A stretch of 64,000 nt of DNA from Sipunculus nudus (GCA_026874595.1 CM049321.1:1546479-1610478); one strand, 5' to 3'. Positions 23,901 to 38,900 are shown, counted from the stretch's first letter. Notes: a model not told the origin generated them from the sequence alone. Numbers and translations: made by a program.

Positions 23901-26900
23901 TAAATATTTTTTCATTCATATATTTTACTTTTTAATAAAATATTATTATTTAGGAAAAATAATTTTCCTGTTTGATAATTTCTTTGAAATGACACCAGGT
24001 GGGGCTAATCAACAAAGTTAGCACTACCATAATATATACCTGACTGGTGAACATGATTCACTGGAGCAACAGTGGTTGAACTGTAAATAAAAATAACAAA
24101 CCCACCTGGTGTTTTTGTTTCAGTTCTGCCTTCTTCTGTTCAAGCTCCTGTTTAGACATGCTGCCAGCATTGGCCATCAGTTCTCTCAGCTCCTGCTCGT
24201 ACGCCGCTACGATCTTCTCACGGCCCTCAGCGCGGTCTGCCTGCACCTCAGCACGAGCGGCCGCAACACGAGCACGACGATCTCGCTCTAGCTGATCCTC
24301 CAGATGGACGGCCTCCTTCATGTGTTTCTGTCTCAGAAGGATGTGGACAGCTTTCTCTGCTTGTTCATTATCCATGTCCTGGTAAAAAAAATAATAAGTG
24401 ACCCATGGGTCATGATGCTCAGTAAAGTATGATGATATCAGCTAATACTTAGACATCTGTTTCATCACAATTTGTGTCTTGATAACAAACTGCTAGGCCA
24501 AAAAATTAAGAGAGATTGTCTGTTTGCATTAATTTTGACCCCTGTCTGAAAATTAATGAACAAAATTTAATGGAAATTTACCAATGATTTAGTTCCAATC
24601 CTCTCGAGCGGATGTTTCTTTCAAGAAAGTGTAATTATAAAATTGGGATAAAATTTTTTTATTATGTTTGGCTTTTTACATGTTAAGCAAATAATCCTGT
24701 TATTACCATGCTTTCCCTGGTCATATTAAAATTGAAAAAAAATATATATAATAATAGGTAAAGAAAAGAAATTTCCCTCCCTAAAAAGTGCTTGAGAAAC
24801 AACTTTTTTGCCTTAGTGTGTAAGATCAATAGACAATAAGACCAAGTTTGCTTGATATAAAATAGCATTCATTCCAAAGGAATTAGATAAGAAATATTAT
24901 TTTTGACAGTGATGTGTATCTTTTTTGTTTGAGTTACCTTGATTGATTCCTTAAGCTGGGTATCCTCGATCTCCTTGGCCAGGCGGTTGTTAAGGGCATC
25001 TCGTTCCTGTTGCTGGGCAGCCAGGTGCTTGGCTGTTTCTGCAGCCTGCTGATCAGCCAGGCAGTCACCCTGCTTCTTACGACGAGCCTCCATCTGAGAA
25101 GGATCACATATTATTATTCATGAATTGTGTTACACTGTGTAAAATATATAAACAATGGTGTAAGTCATTTTGCATCATTTTCATAATTTGTTTTTGACCT
25201 ATGTGTAATTCTTGAACCTGAGAGTAGACATGATAACAGAGAAAAAATTATGATACCTTTTTAGGACAATGTTTCTGCTAATCCAAATTACATGACAATC
25301 TTTGTGGCAATGATCTGACAGTGATTTTGTAATGGATTGTTATATTGTCACTTAAAACATAAGTTGTTGATATGACATAACCGCAGTTGGACATGATAGC
25401 AGTAGCAGTGAGACCATGGTAGTAATAAGAGTTTTAAATTTGTCTGTAGCTTTAAGATTATTTACTTCCACTTTAGGATTACCTTCTTGCGAAGGACCCT
25501 CTTCTGGCGTTCCTTCTCCTGATCGAGGTTGGCCTGCAGTGCTGCCACCTCCTGGTTGTGAGCCTGCATTAACCGGTCGAATTCTTCCTCGCTGATGTCT
25601 TTGCCTTTCATCAACATCTCACGATCAAACTTACTCTTCATGTTCTGAACAGCCTATGTTAAGTAAAGGCAGATTTTAAATAATTACTATATTGTACTGC
25701 CTCATCTGAGGAGGTTATGTTTTCATCCGTGTCTGGTTGTTTGTTTGTTGATTAACTGGGTTGTTACTCTGTTCATAGGAATTTGAAGTAGTTAAGCATA
25801 GACCAGGGAAGAAGCATAAGTTTTGGTACAGGTCTGATATTAAGTTTGGGTACAGATCTGATATTAAGTTTTGGTAAATGTCTGATAATAAGTTTTGGTA
25901 CAGATCTTATATTAATTTTTTGGAACATGTCTGATAATAAGTTTCAGTACAGATCTGATATTAAGTTTTGGTAAATGTCTGATAATAAGTTTTGGTACAG
26001 ATCTTATATTAATTTTTGGAACATGTCTGATAATAAGTTTCAGTACAGATCTGATATTAAGTTTTAGAACATGTCTGAAAATATTAGTTATGGTACAGAT
26101 CTGATATTAAGATTTTGGTACATGTCTGGTGATAAATTTCAGTATAGATCTGATATTAAGTTTTGGTACATGTCTTGTTAGTTGCATCAGAATATTTAAA
26201 TTAATAAATTTTACATTCAAGTTTCACATAATTAATAACACAGCAGCAAGTTTCACGTACAATCTGTTTCTGTATCTCCATCTGTTCTTCAACTTCTCGT
26301 GTGCCCTTTCTGAGTTCCTCGTCCACACTACGGTTCATGTCACGCTCAGCTGACTTGTGCTTGGACTCTAGCCCCACCTGCTCCAGGAGCTGCCGTTCCT
26401 GTAACTGTTCCTGGGCCTCGTTCAGCTTGGAGCTGTTCAGCTGACCGCTGATGTCGGAGATCACGGCTGCGGACTCCTGGTCACCCTTGGCAGCCTGGGA
26501 TTATCATTATCATATAATCACCATTATTATCATTATTTATCAATGTTATTATCGCAGTATACATCACTGTGTCTTATAGAACTGTGTAGGCGTAATAGAA
26601 AGGCCATTTCTCACAAAATAAAATTTTCAACACAGTTCATGTGTTTGTTAACAAATTACTGTTTTCCATAATTCTTTTTTATGCAACCATGTAAATTGTG
26701 GAGTTTTGATAACTGACCAGTGAATATATGTAATGTGTTGTACGAAAATTATATATGATCATTTTTTAATATCTTCCTTTTACACAATTTTTATAAATAA
26801 TACAGCATGACATTTCAATGAAATACTGTACAAATATATCTCTGAAAAAAGTTTGCCTTACAAAATTAATTACATGAAACCAAATCAATAGCAGAACAAT

Positions 26901-29900
26901 TTAAAAGGGACACACCTCTAAATTAAGGAAAGAATTTCTTAGAAATAATCAGAAAAGATCTGATCTATCCATAGACCAGTTATAATTATTTCATGTGTGC
27001 AGATTTGTTATTTAGTTTTGTTTTAACTTTATGCAAAACTAACCACTGACCCCCTGTTTGAATTGTCTTTGTATCAAAGTTACAAAAATCAAATATTTAT
27101 AAATTTAGAAAAGATAAGCCCGGTAAACAGTCTGGAACAGAAACAGTATATAATATCACAATTTTTTGCATGCTTACGCTAAATTTAGTCATTTTTTTTT
27201 ATAAAAAATGATTTTGTTAAACAGAGAATACTTTAAAAAATATGACACAACACCTCATATATATATAGACTTCAGTAACAGAGTTTGAATCAAAATCACT
27301 AACCTTGTTGATAGACCAGTTATAAATATTTCATGTGTACAGATTTGTTATTTAGTTTTGTTTTAACTTTATGCAAAACTAACCACTGACCCCCTGTTTG
27401 AATTGTCTTTGTATTTAACATACCTATGTCCCTGACCTAGCACAATAAGCTTGACCATACTGTACTGTGTCACACTATACCTGTCCCTTAGTGATCCTGT
27501 CCATACTGTACTGTGTCACACTATACCTGTCCCTTAGTGATCCTGTCCATACTGTACTGTGTCACACTATACCTGTCCCTTAGTGATCCTGTCCATACTG
27601 TACTGTGTCACACTATACCTGTCCCTTAGTGATCCTGTCCATAGTGTACTGTGTCACACTATACCTGTCCCTTAGTGATCCTGTCCATACTGTACTGTGT
27701 CACACTATACCTGTCCCTTAGTGATCCTGTCCATACTGTACTGTGTCACACTATACCTGTCCCTCAGTGATCCTGTCCATACTGTACTGTGGCACACTAT
27801 ACCTGTCCCTTAGTGATCCTGTCCATACTGTACTGTGGCACACTATACCTGTCCCTTAGTGATCCTGACCATACTGTACTGTGGCACACTATACCTGTCC
27901 CTTAGTGATCCTGTCCATACTGTACTGTGTCACACTATACCTGTCCCTTAGTGATCCTGTCCATACTGTACTGTGTCACACTATACCTGTCCCTTAGTGA
28001 TCCTGTCCATACTGTACTGTGGCACACTATACCTGTCCCTTAGTGATCCTGACCATACTGTACTGTGTCACACTATACCTGTCCCTCAGTGATCCTGTCC
28101 ATACTGTACTGTGTCACACTATACCTGTCCCTTAGTGATCCTGTCCATACTGTACTGTGTCCCACTATACCTGTCCCTCAGTGATCCTGTCCATACTATA
28201 CTGTGTCACACTATACCTGTCCCTCAGTGATCCTGTCCATACTGTACTGTGTCCCACTATACCTGTCCCTTAGTGATCCTGTCCATAGTGTACTGTGTCA
28301 CACTATACCTGTCCCTCAGTGATCCTGTCCATAGTGTACTGTGTCACACTATACCTGTCCCTTAGTGATCCTGACCATACTATACTGTGTCACACTATAC
28401 CTGTCCCTCAGTGATCCTGTCCATACTGTACTGTGTCCCACTATACCTGTCCCTTAGTGATCCTGTCCATACTGTACTGTGGCACACTATACCTGTCCCT
28501 CAGTGATCCTGTCCATAGTGTACTGTGTCACACTATACCTGTCCCTTAGTGATCCTGACCATACTATACTGTGTCACACTATACCTGTCCCTCAGTGATC
28601 CTGTCCATACTGTACTGTGTCCCACTATACCTGTCCCTTAGTGATCCTGTCCATACTGTACTGTGGCACACTATACCTGTCCCTTAGTGATCCTGTCCAT
28701 AGTGTACTGTGTCACACTATACCTGTCCCTTAGTGATCCTGTCCATAGTGTACTGTGTCACACTATACCTGTCCCTTAGTGATCCTGTCCATAGTGTACT
28801 GTGGCACACTATACCTGTCCCTTAGTGATCCTGTCCATAGTGTACTGTGTCACACTATACCTGTCCCTTAGTGATCCTGTCCATAGTGTACTGTGTCACA
28901 CTATACCTGTCCCTTAGTGATCCTGACCATACTGTACTGTGTCACACTATACCTGTCCCTTAGTGATCCTGTCCAGTTCCCCGGCCACTGCTCTCTCTCG
29001 CAGTAGTTCCTCCCTCATGCGTTTACGGGCAGCAAGTTTTGCAAGGAGTGCATCACGCTGGCTTGTCCTCTGTTCACGCAGCTTGGCCTCGACTGCAGCC
29101 ATGTCATCTTCCAGTTGTGAGATCAGTTTGATGCGATCAAGTTCACTCAGATCACGCAGAGCATCATGAAGTGCAGCCTCCTGGGCAGCCCTCTGCTCCT
29201 CCTGGTGACAGAAATATGAACTAATGTTTAAATGTAACAAAAAAAATGCAAAAATAATCTTAAACTGCATATTTTTAATTATATTTTAAGTTTAACTGAT
29301 AATATTTAACATTCTCCAAAGCTTTATTAAAAGAAAGAAATGATTAAGGCTTGTATGAAAGTTAAAAAACTCAAATATTCATAAATTTATAACAAAAATG
29401 ATTTTGTTAAACTGAGAATACTTTAAAAAATATGACAAAACACCTCAGATATATGACAATACATATACTTCAGTAACAGAGTTTGAATCAAAATCACAAA
29501 CCTTGTTGATAAAGTGGAGTGCTCCAATCAGCGAGTTCTCTTCCTTCAAACGATCAGCTTCAGACAATTCCTGATGAATATTCACAACCTCCTTTTGTTC
29601 TTGAGGTGTCAAGTGTTCCAAGGATCGTGGGTCCTTCTTGCGGTTACGGTCCTTGCGGGCACGCAATTTGTCTCTCAGTTCAGCTGCGCGGCGGTTGCTA
29701 TCAATCAGCCTCTTTTTCATATGTCCAATGATCTGCTCTTCTTTCACACCTCCGAGTCGGAGAGCACGGATGCGAGCTTCCATTTCTGGATTCCACTCGG
29801 CAGCGTCTTTGCTGTCAGACTCCGCAGAAGCACGTTCCATTTCTGCAAGAAGTTTTTCTTGTTCCTGACCCAGCAGTCTCAGGTCGTGTTCAAGTTCTTC

Positions 29901-32900
29901 GTAAGATGGGATTGCTGCATCTGGTACCTGTTCTGGTGAGATTCCAAGAGATTTGGCTTCAGCGACATGATTCCTGTGCATTTCTTTCTTGGATTGTCGG
30001 CGTTTGTCCAAGAGTCTCTTTCGTATAGCATCGAGCTGCTGCTGTTTCTGCTTCTCTAGGCTGTCAGTCAACTTTTGCAGGTTGGCAGAATATTCCATGA
30101 TGATCCTATCCCGCTCCTCTGCAGTCTTTGCCTTCGCCAGTTGGTTCTTCAGATTTTCTGAGACATCCTTGACGCATCCTTTCTTCTTTTCCTCAAATTC
30201 CTTGATTGTGTTGCTGATCTCATCGATTTCTTTGCTGCGCAGGCTGCTTTCGAGTTTGGCAGCTTCAAATGTTTGTTTCTCTAGCAGCTGTCTGGCAAGT
30301 TCTTTGCGGTCTTCCTCACTCAGTCCTGCTGTTTGCGGTCGGAGTTTCGATGGATCAACAAGGACAGAGGAGTTCACAGATTGTAAGGCTTCCGTTTCTT
30401 GGGCTGCCGCTCGCTGGACATGCTGTGCTTGAGCAACGCCACCTGGTTGTGAACCAGTAGGAGCGGTATTCAAGGTGGCGCCACCTACATTCTGGTTGAC
30501 GTTAGCACCTCCGAGGTTAAAGTTTGTCTGGTTTATATGAGTATCGCCTGAGATCATGTTCATAACCTCTGGGGACAGGACGAACGGACTGCCGGATTCA
30601 AGTAACGCAAGCAGTTTCTTCAGCAATGGTATCAGCTCACGATCAGACTCTGAGGAAGTCAAGTTGGATTCGCCATAAACACCAGAGAGCTGACAGTCAT
30701 AATCTCCAGCGACCATCATTGTGCCTGTGAGTATAGCCTTTGCTTCAAGTGTCAGCAATTCATTGCGTTCTCTGGCATATTCCAGAGCAGAATGGTTTTC
30801 ATCAAGAGTCTCCATCTTACTGATGATGTGGTCCTGCAGTTCACCTCTGAGACGGTTACGTGCCTGGGCGTGGCGCTGACGTAAGACTTCTTCTGCATCT
30901 GGGTTCATTGCGTCTTCAAGCTCCACCATTCTGTCCTTGAAGTTGCGCTCTTCTTCCTGCAGTTTCTTCATGAACTTGCGGATGACATCAGTGAACTTCT
31001 TGTGTGAAACGTTGTGGTCTTCCTCACATTTGCGTTCAGATTCATCACCTTGCGTCAGCACTGCAACCACATCAGGTGGCAGCACTGAGGCGATCTCAGT
31101 CTCTGCTTCCGTGCGACGCTGAGTCTCTCTCTTAGCATTCTCTGACAGTGTGTGGGTCTTTTCAGCGAATATTTCCAGGTTATCCTCTACTTTCCTGGCT
31201 GTCAAACTTTCCATATTGAACAAAATCTGCGCGGCAAGATTGAACTCTTCCTGAGTCAGTTCTTCTTCACGCTGACGTTGGCGGCGCCAGAAGCTTCGGC
31301 GTGCGACAACTTCTTCCTCCAGCAGAGAAACGGCTCCTGGTGGTGGTTTACGTTTGTGATGGCCGCTTGTGGATAATGTCACTGGTATCACAGTGTTGGT
31401 AACTGCATCAACTCTGACACCATTGATGGTGCTCAGTTCTCCAGAAACTGGGTCGACAGCCTTACGTCCGACCATAATGGGTACAAGACCTGCAATATAA
31501 AAATACAAAAAAATTTAAAAACAATCACTATTAACAATTTATTTTAAGTTAACGTATACACCATTTATGTCATACACTAAGAAACAGATAATTGTTGAGT
31601 CAATTACATCATTATATTGTACAAAAACAAAGATACCTACATTTTAAATATTGTCTACTGATAATATATTTAAGACACGACTGACCCACATTATCGTCAA
31701 CATTATCATTAATACTTACCATCTCCTTCAGGGTCCTCCATGGTGCCACCTAGTGGCCGTATCCCTCCCTTAAGTCTGTTTTGCTCTGCACCAAGGATTG
31801 GCACCTGCATGCCGGAGCCTGATGGATCCATCATCGTGGTGCCGATCAAAATTGGCAGCAGTTGTCCAGTAGCATGGTCAGGATACATACCTTGTTAAAT
31901 CACATTAATATGTAAGTCAATGAAGCTGGCTTTTTTATTGACTAAGATTAAAGTTTTATTTTATAAGCTTTTAAGGCCTAAAGGCCTCTTCTCACTTATC
32001 ACATAAAGTTATTAAAGAAACCTTTGTGTCTTGAAGATACATGATTTTATTTCATCCGCCCCCAGTTTTTTTAGAAATATTAACTGATATATGTGAAACA
32101 CTGATATATAAGTATAATGTACTATATTTAGTCCTTATAACTAGGTATTTCTAATTGTGAAAATCATTAGTTACACAATGAACATTGCATATTAACATAT
32201 CATTTAGTAGTTCGATGGCAAATTTGCATGTGGATTCTTTAAATTTGCATACAAGTCACACAGGTTAATTCAAGGTGGTATACTGATGGTTTGTTAACAT
32301 GGCTGAACCAAAAGTAGTATTCTCTGATCAAGTTATCCTGGGGCACACGAACTTCAGTTGGTAGAAGTTTGTTCTGTCTCACTGCCTCACACTAGATGCT
32401 GTTATTGCTGCTGCAATCTGGTGGACAATTTCATAATGACCTCAATGAGAAATCTTATGTATATCTTATTCCTGAAAGTATATTACAAGAAAAATTGATA
32501 GTCTCCACTTAATATATACCTGGTGAGCCTCCAGTGGTAGCGAGGATATTTGCGCGTTCTTCACGACGTGACAGGTCATGCATGGCTCTCAGTGAGGCAG
32601 TCTTCATGCGTGTTCGTGCTTTCTGTAGTTCTTTAGTCGATGTCTCCAGCACCTGTTCCTCATGCCTGACGTTCAAGTTGCTGCCCGCCTCCAGAGCTGC
32701 AGCCCCTGATGTGAAATTATAAGACAATATTGTAGTACTGGTCAAGAAAACAGTACTTCTAATAATAATACGTAAGAAATCAGTAGCAGATCCATCAGGG
32801 GTTCCAGGGGGTTTGGAGCAACTCTTATTTAGATGCCACAACCTTTTTTGTGAGGGGTTCAAACAAATTTTTATGGCCTTGACCCTCCCCTTTTCCAGTC

Positions 32901-35900
32901 ATGAGGACCAATAATGAATCTTCCTAGGTTGCCACCCCCCCCCCCCCCTCCAAAATCCTGATCTGGTAATAATAATAACATTAATAACAGCAACAAGAAC
33001 AATCAAAATAATCATTTCAAACAGGACAATGTAATAGCAGCTTTAATGCACATCTGTTTAATTTTATTGTCCATATTTTTTTACAGTAAATGTGTAATAT
33101 TTGTCAAGAACTGGTCACATTGTTATTGTATGGAATAACCAATTAACCCTTTCAAAGATGTGTGACAAAAGTTTTGTCCCTCAGTTTTACAAATTACAAA
33201 TTTGTTTTCTTTAAAAAAATATTAAAAGGTTTGCAAAACACCTGCATTGACAAATGCATCAGTAAATAAACAAATGAAAATGAAAGTGCATTTGTATAAA
33301 TATTTGGCATATGGCAAGTTATGGAGCTCAGCTCTGAATAATTTTAATTACTCCATGCTTCATTCTAAATTTTTAAATTTTTATTGAATGTTTAATTCAT
33401 GCTTCAAAGAAAGAGGACAGAAATTTTGGTTTCCCAAGTTAAGATGAACTAAAGATTAATACGAATGTGGTGGCGTGACCTTGGCAGAATGATTCAGATA
33501 CTAAAACAGCCATACCTGTAATGTGAATGTGGTGGTGTGACCTTGGCAGAATGATTCAGATACTAAAACAGCCATACCTGTAACACACTCATGGTACTGT
33601 CTCAGAGCATCCAGTGCACGCGCCTCGCACGCCAACATGCTGGCGTCCAGTAGTGGCTGGTTTCCTCCGCTGGAGGGCAGCACCTCAGCATCCTGAATAA
33701 ATCCACCACTGACCCGCACAGGCTTGTTGCTCATTTGTTCCAGGTAGGTGTCGCCAGGTATGATGGCAGACTCGCCATGTTCTGTACGCTTGGTACCACC
33801 AACAGGTACCACATCACCTATTGATTCAAATCAGTAACCTTTGTTCATTTAATTTTTATGATAAATGTGATGTGTTACAATACACTATAAATGGTAAACA
33901 GTATGCTTGTTGCATATCTTGTGACCTCTGATCTCATGAAATATTTATGGATTTTGCCGATAATCAAACTCGGACGATATAATCTATTGGTTAGTAGTTT
34001 TGGTGAGTTTCCTGAAAATTCTTTAAAGCCCGATAAGTTTTTGCAGCAACACAAAAAGATAACGGATAGAGAGACAGATGGACGGATGATGGGTATACAT
34101 TAATACATTCCGTCATAGATGGGTGTATAAAAATTTATAAATACTAACACTTAAGAACTATATACTATATACTTACAAAAAGCAGAAAAGAAAATTACAA
34201 GTTACCTGTTGAAGGGTCGAGCGTCACACCAAGGATTGGCACCGGTTTCTCAGACACCGGATCCACCATGATGGACCCAACCTCGATGGCCACAGGGAGT
34301 CCAGTTACTGGATCTGTATGAGATCCAGCGACTGGCAGGACCGTTCCATTGCTTGGATGGATGGTGACTGCGCAGATCGGGACGTGTAGTCCACTGTATG
34401 GGTCAGGTACCGGAGCACCAAATTTCATGTCACTGCGGTGCTCAAGAGCTTTGAGTTTGGTACGGACTGGAGCACCGTTTGGATCGATTGGATATGGTAC
34501 GTATGGTATGAGAGGCTCCTCACTCTTACTGGCCTCACCTGAAACAGATGAATACTGTTGTATTTCTGTAATTCCGATATCAGTTGCAGATGTAATTTCT
34601 TATCTAGTATCTGAGGTAACTCCAATGAGCTTGGGGACACAGCGGGAGGACTTGCATTGATGACAGACAGAACGAATGTGAAATAACTCAGTAAATGAGA
34701 TAATATTAAAGTGAATCCAGAAATGACACAGTAAGAGAGATAACAGACAGATGATAGAATTAACAGAATAAATGATGGGTTTCAAGAAGTAACACCTGAG
34801 TGAGTAAAGTATAACATATTTTATAATATAATCAGAATATAGACAAAGTAACAGAGGGAATAAAATAGTGTCAGATTAAAAGGGATGATATAAAAATTTA
34901 TACACACTAACCACTAGTTCATGAAGTAACAGAGGGAATGTGATAATACACAAGTTAATACTAAATTGACAGGCAAAACCAGTTAACATAAGAATGAATG
35001 GGATGAACAGAACATGAACAGGATAATATCAGAGCAAACAGGATGATAAGCAGAGTGGATGAGATAATATCAGAGTGAACGGGATGATAAGCAGAGTGGA
35101 TGAGATAATATCAGAGCAAACAGGATGATAAGCAGAGTGGATGAGATAATATCAGAGCAAACAAGATGATAAGCAGAGTGGATGAGATAATATCAGAGCA
35201 AACAGGATGATAAGCAGAGTGGATGAGATAATATCAGAGTGAACGGGATGCACAGCAGAGTAGTTAGATCATATCAGAGTGAACAGCAGAGTGAACAAGA
35301 TAATATTAGAGCAAACAGAATGAACAGCAGATTAAACAAGATTATATCAGAGTGAACAGGATTTACAGCAGACCAAACACACAGATGACAGAGTGAACAA
35401 TTTACAGAATGGTTGAATATTTCAAAGTTTATACCTGTAGCAGAGTCCACTGTGAACACCAGCCGAGATGTCAGCGGATCAAAAGCCACATTTCCTGAGA
35501 TCGGCAGGACGCGTCCTGTCTGTGGGTGGAGGAAGAAGTCAGGTGGCACGTCAGTCACCTCCCCATTGGCCAGAAGCATCTGTGTCTCGCTGTTTGGCAC
35601 GATGAGTCCAGTAGCCTGGTTCATGTGAACCATGTTTGGAGCACGGACACTCAGATCTGGCCCTGTCAAAACATGCATGTGTTTGATCACTATAGATTCA
35701 CTTTATTCCTTATGGTTATCACATTCAAATGTGCACGCATATTTTCCATTAATTCATTGAATTCTACCTATATTTTATAAATATTTAGCGATGGTTTGCC
35801 ATGCCTGTGTATTAGGCTTTTAAGTAGTGACAACAACTGTGTACAGATATAATTACATAGTACAATGCATTGATATATAACTCACCTCCACTGCAAAAAT

Positions 35901-38900
35901 GATTCAACTTCATTTACTAACAATTTTACTCTAACATTTACATATACCTGGTGTTGTTTATAATTTCATTCAATTTTGTTAATGCTAGTAAACTGAGGAA
36001 CACGAAGTCACACCACCAGGCTACCCCATCTAGTTAAGAGCATAATATGCCAGAGTATGATAATATGTGGTAACTTTGTGAATTATATAACAGTTTGTTA
36101 TTGTGTCACAGTTGACTAGATAAGGGCAATTCTTTTTATTTTTAATACACAGATACAGGACTTAGTATGCTGTATGTTTATAACTGCATAAAGGAACCAA
36201 GAAAATCTGTTAAAAACATACCAATAAGTTCCTCTTTGTTGATTGGTTGGTTGGTTCCCTTCTTAACCAGCTGACCTCCAGTGCCCTCTCCAAGCACACC
36301 CCATGCACCAATACGCTGGCACTCCTTCGTGAGCTCCACTGCCATCTTCTCCAGAAGGAGGCCAACACGACCTTGAACCACGCGATGTTGTTTAAGATTG
36401 ACTTCGCCATCCTTGATCAAACGTCCACACTGGATGTCCTTAGAGTGTTCCTCCAGCATACGAGAGGCCTCACGGAAGGCTGCCTGGTACACAACCTGAA
36501 ATGAAACATCAATGAAATATACTCTTATATACCATTTATCATGCCTCCACTAAAACTGACCATAAAAACCAAATTACAGAAAGAGAACAATACTTCTGCA
36601 AATTAAGAAATTTGAACAGAAATAAAGTTGGCCAAAATGAAGAATCAATTAGAAATTGGTGTGCATCTGGCACACAATTCAGATTCAGAAATGTCATAAA
36701 AGAATATTCACAAATGTACAGTCACTTATGCACAAATGAACTTGGGAATAAGGGCAAAACTAGTGAACGCAAATATGGCTTGGGGAGCATCCCATAAAAG
36801 GGACCCCCTACAAAGTGGAGGCTTGCATTCCTTAGAATGCAGATTTCTATTGTACCTGATGTTCTTCCCGAGCTTCTTCATCTCGCTCTATCAGGTCTTT
36901 CTGCTTCAGAAGTACGGCTTCGAAACGCTGGCCAAGGGCTTTCCTCCTCTCAAGTTCAGCATCAAGTTCACTCAGTTTGACCTCGTAGGCATCCATATCA
37001 CCTCCTGTAGCCATGGAGTTACGGCCGTTCAGGTTAAGTTTGGCGGCCCACAGTCCCTTCAGTGACTCGGTCTGGTTGTTGATCTTCTGATAAAGGTTCT
37101 TAACCTGTCAAATAAAGAATATATATATAAATATGTATAACAGCCATATATCAACCCACAGAACAAATAATTAAGAATAAATGACAATTCACTTATTTAT
37201 TTACAATCTAACTTCTCTTCACTTATTGAGATAAACAAGATTTTCCATATAAACAATTCCCAGTTAAGAAGTGTATGGTTGGTGTAACATGATGTATGAG
37301 TTTCTTAACTACAAATTCATTAAAAGAAAGAGATAATGTGAAAGTTTTAAAAAAAGTGACAAATTGGAAGATTTCTGGAGATATCAGCAAAAGAATATTT
37401 TTTGTAAGTCCATGGCCTCTTAGAGGCACTACCTTATGAGGATGAAGGTATCCTTATGATAAGAATTATATACAGATTCTGGTTTTACATGCATGTGGTT
37501 AGGAATAATCCAGAGGTCATTACCTGTCGTTATAACATTTCATGTATATCTGTGGTTCTAACAAAATTTCACCATTATACCACTGAGGCACTGGCAGGGT
37601 TTGAACCAGGGACCTCCAGCTTCAAAGTCTAATGCCTTAGCCACTTGGCTATGTCCTACCCCAGCAAAAGAAAATTTGGAGTATACCATTATTTACCCAA
37701 ACTGTGCCTTCAGTACCATGTATCTTACATTTATGATATTTTATTTGCTTTCGTTAAGGGGATAACATACCTCATCCTTCTGCCTGCCAAGGTCACGGGT
37801 GACATCACGGGCCTGGCGTGACAGGACGTCATACAGAGTGTGTGCACTGAATGACTCCAGGTCCACTTGCTGGTTGTAATCCCAGAATTCATCACCCTTC
37901 ACTTCAGTGGCACCATCTGCCAAGGTAAATATAAAAAGACCATTTAATATTGAGCCCAAGGATCAATGCCTAAGTTCTGTTTTGATGGTTTTACTCTTAC
38001 TAGTAACAGCAACCTCGCACTCATAGAGACTAATTGATTAAATCATGAACACTCCATCCATGGGAGCTGCTGCCATCTACTGACTGTTTGGTAAAATAAA
38101 ATTTGACATTTGCCATTTTTGTTTAAGTACCAGCAGATATTGTTGATCCAGACATTTATCTGCTGAAGCATACTGAAGAAGTATAAAGATACATGCAATG
38201 GCTTGTAGATTGGAGATAAAAATTGTAGTTGTATAAATATAAACTTCAGAAAGGTACAAAAAATTATCAAACTGCTTAACTTCCATCTTAAAACAGCAAA
38301 GCTTTACCCTCAACTGGTGTACATTGTATATCTTACAATACAGAGTATACAAAACTTAACCATTCTGTCCTGTAAAACAAAAAATATGATAGACAAGTCT
38401 GACCACCAACCAGTGATTGCTTTGGGCTGAGCATCATTGGCTTCTGGTCCCTCAAGCGCCGCAATGGCTGAGGTCCCGAGGATGCGGTTGTATTTCTTCA
38501 CCGGGTGGACTGCCGATCCTTTGCTAGAGTAGTCGTCGAAATTGTATTTCTGGGTCAAGTAGCGGTAGCGTGGGAAGATGAACAATGCCTTAGCCCAGCC
38601 GTACTTTCTGAACAGAACCTGTAATGTAAAAAGAGATTTTAAGATGATGCCAAAAAGGATACTAAGTAGGTTAAAAATAGAATTTAAAATAAATGCAGCA
38701 AATGATAAAATAAAGTTTGTAAAAATTTCTATGCATTCAATAACACACCATAATATAAAATGGCACAACATAAAAAGTATAAGAAATGAAGCAAATATTC
38801 TCCATGTAAATTCTGTAACATAACAGCTGGCACTCTATGCAAATGGGAAATTTCTTACTAAAACATTATCACTCTATCACTGCTATCCAAAGTAGTTTGG

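Larger units (their letters stand above)
17933..26260. other. Introns of the 3' part of the receptor-like gene
   Basis: Introns between exons 38 and 49 are AT-rich and hold no supported gene. Exceptions are a degenerate MITE-like stretch at about 22020-22150, a fragment of a widespread invertebrate repeat at 25706-25790 and the 24-bp-type array at 25830-26175. Confidence 0.6.

Noticed and set aside
27481-28952. Regular 46-bp repeats resembling a CRISPR array.
   Set aside because: The units are contiguous with no unique spacers and contain exon sequence. The host is a eukaryote.
29514-30432. Several plus-strand open frames of 60-147 codons opposite exon 36.
   Set aside because: All lie antisense to one long, phase-consistent exon and show Leu/Ser-rich shadow composition.
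37558-37662. An intact tRNA gene.
   Set aside because: A- and B-box motifs are present but the acceptor stem does not pair and no clean cloverleaf forms.
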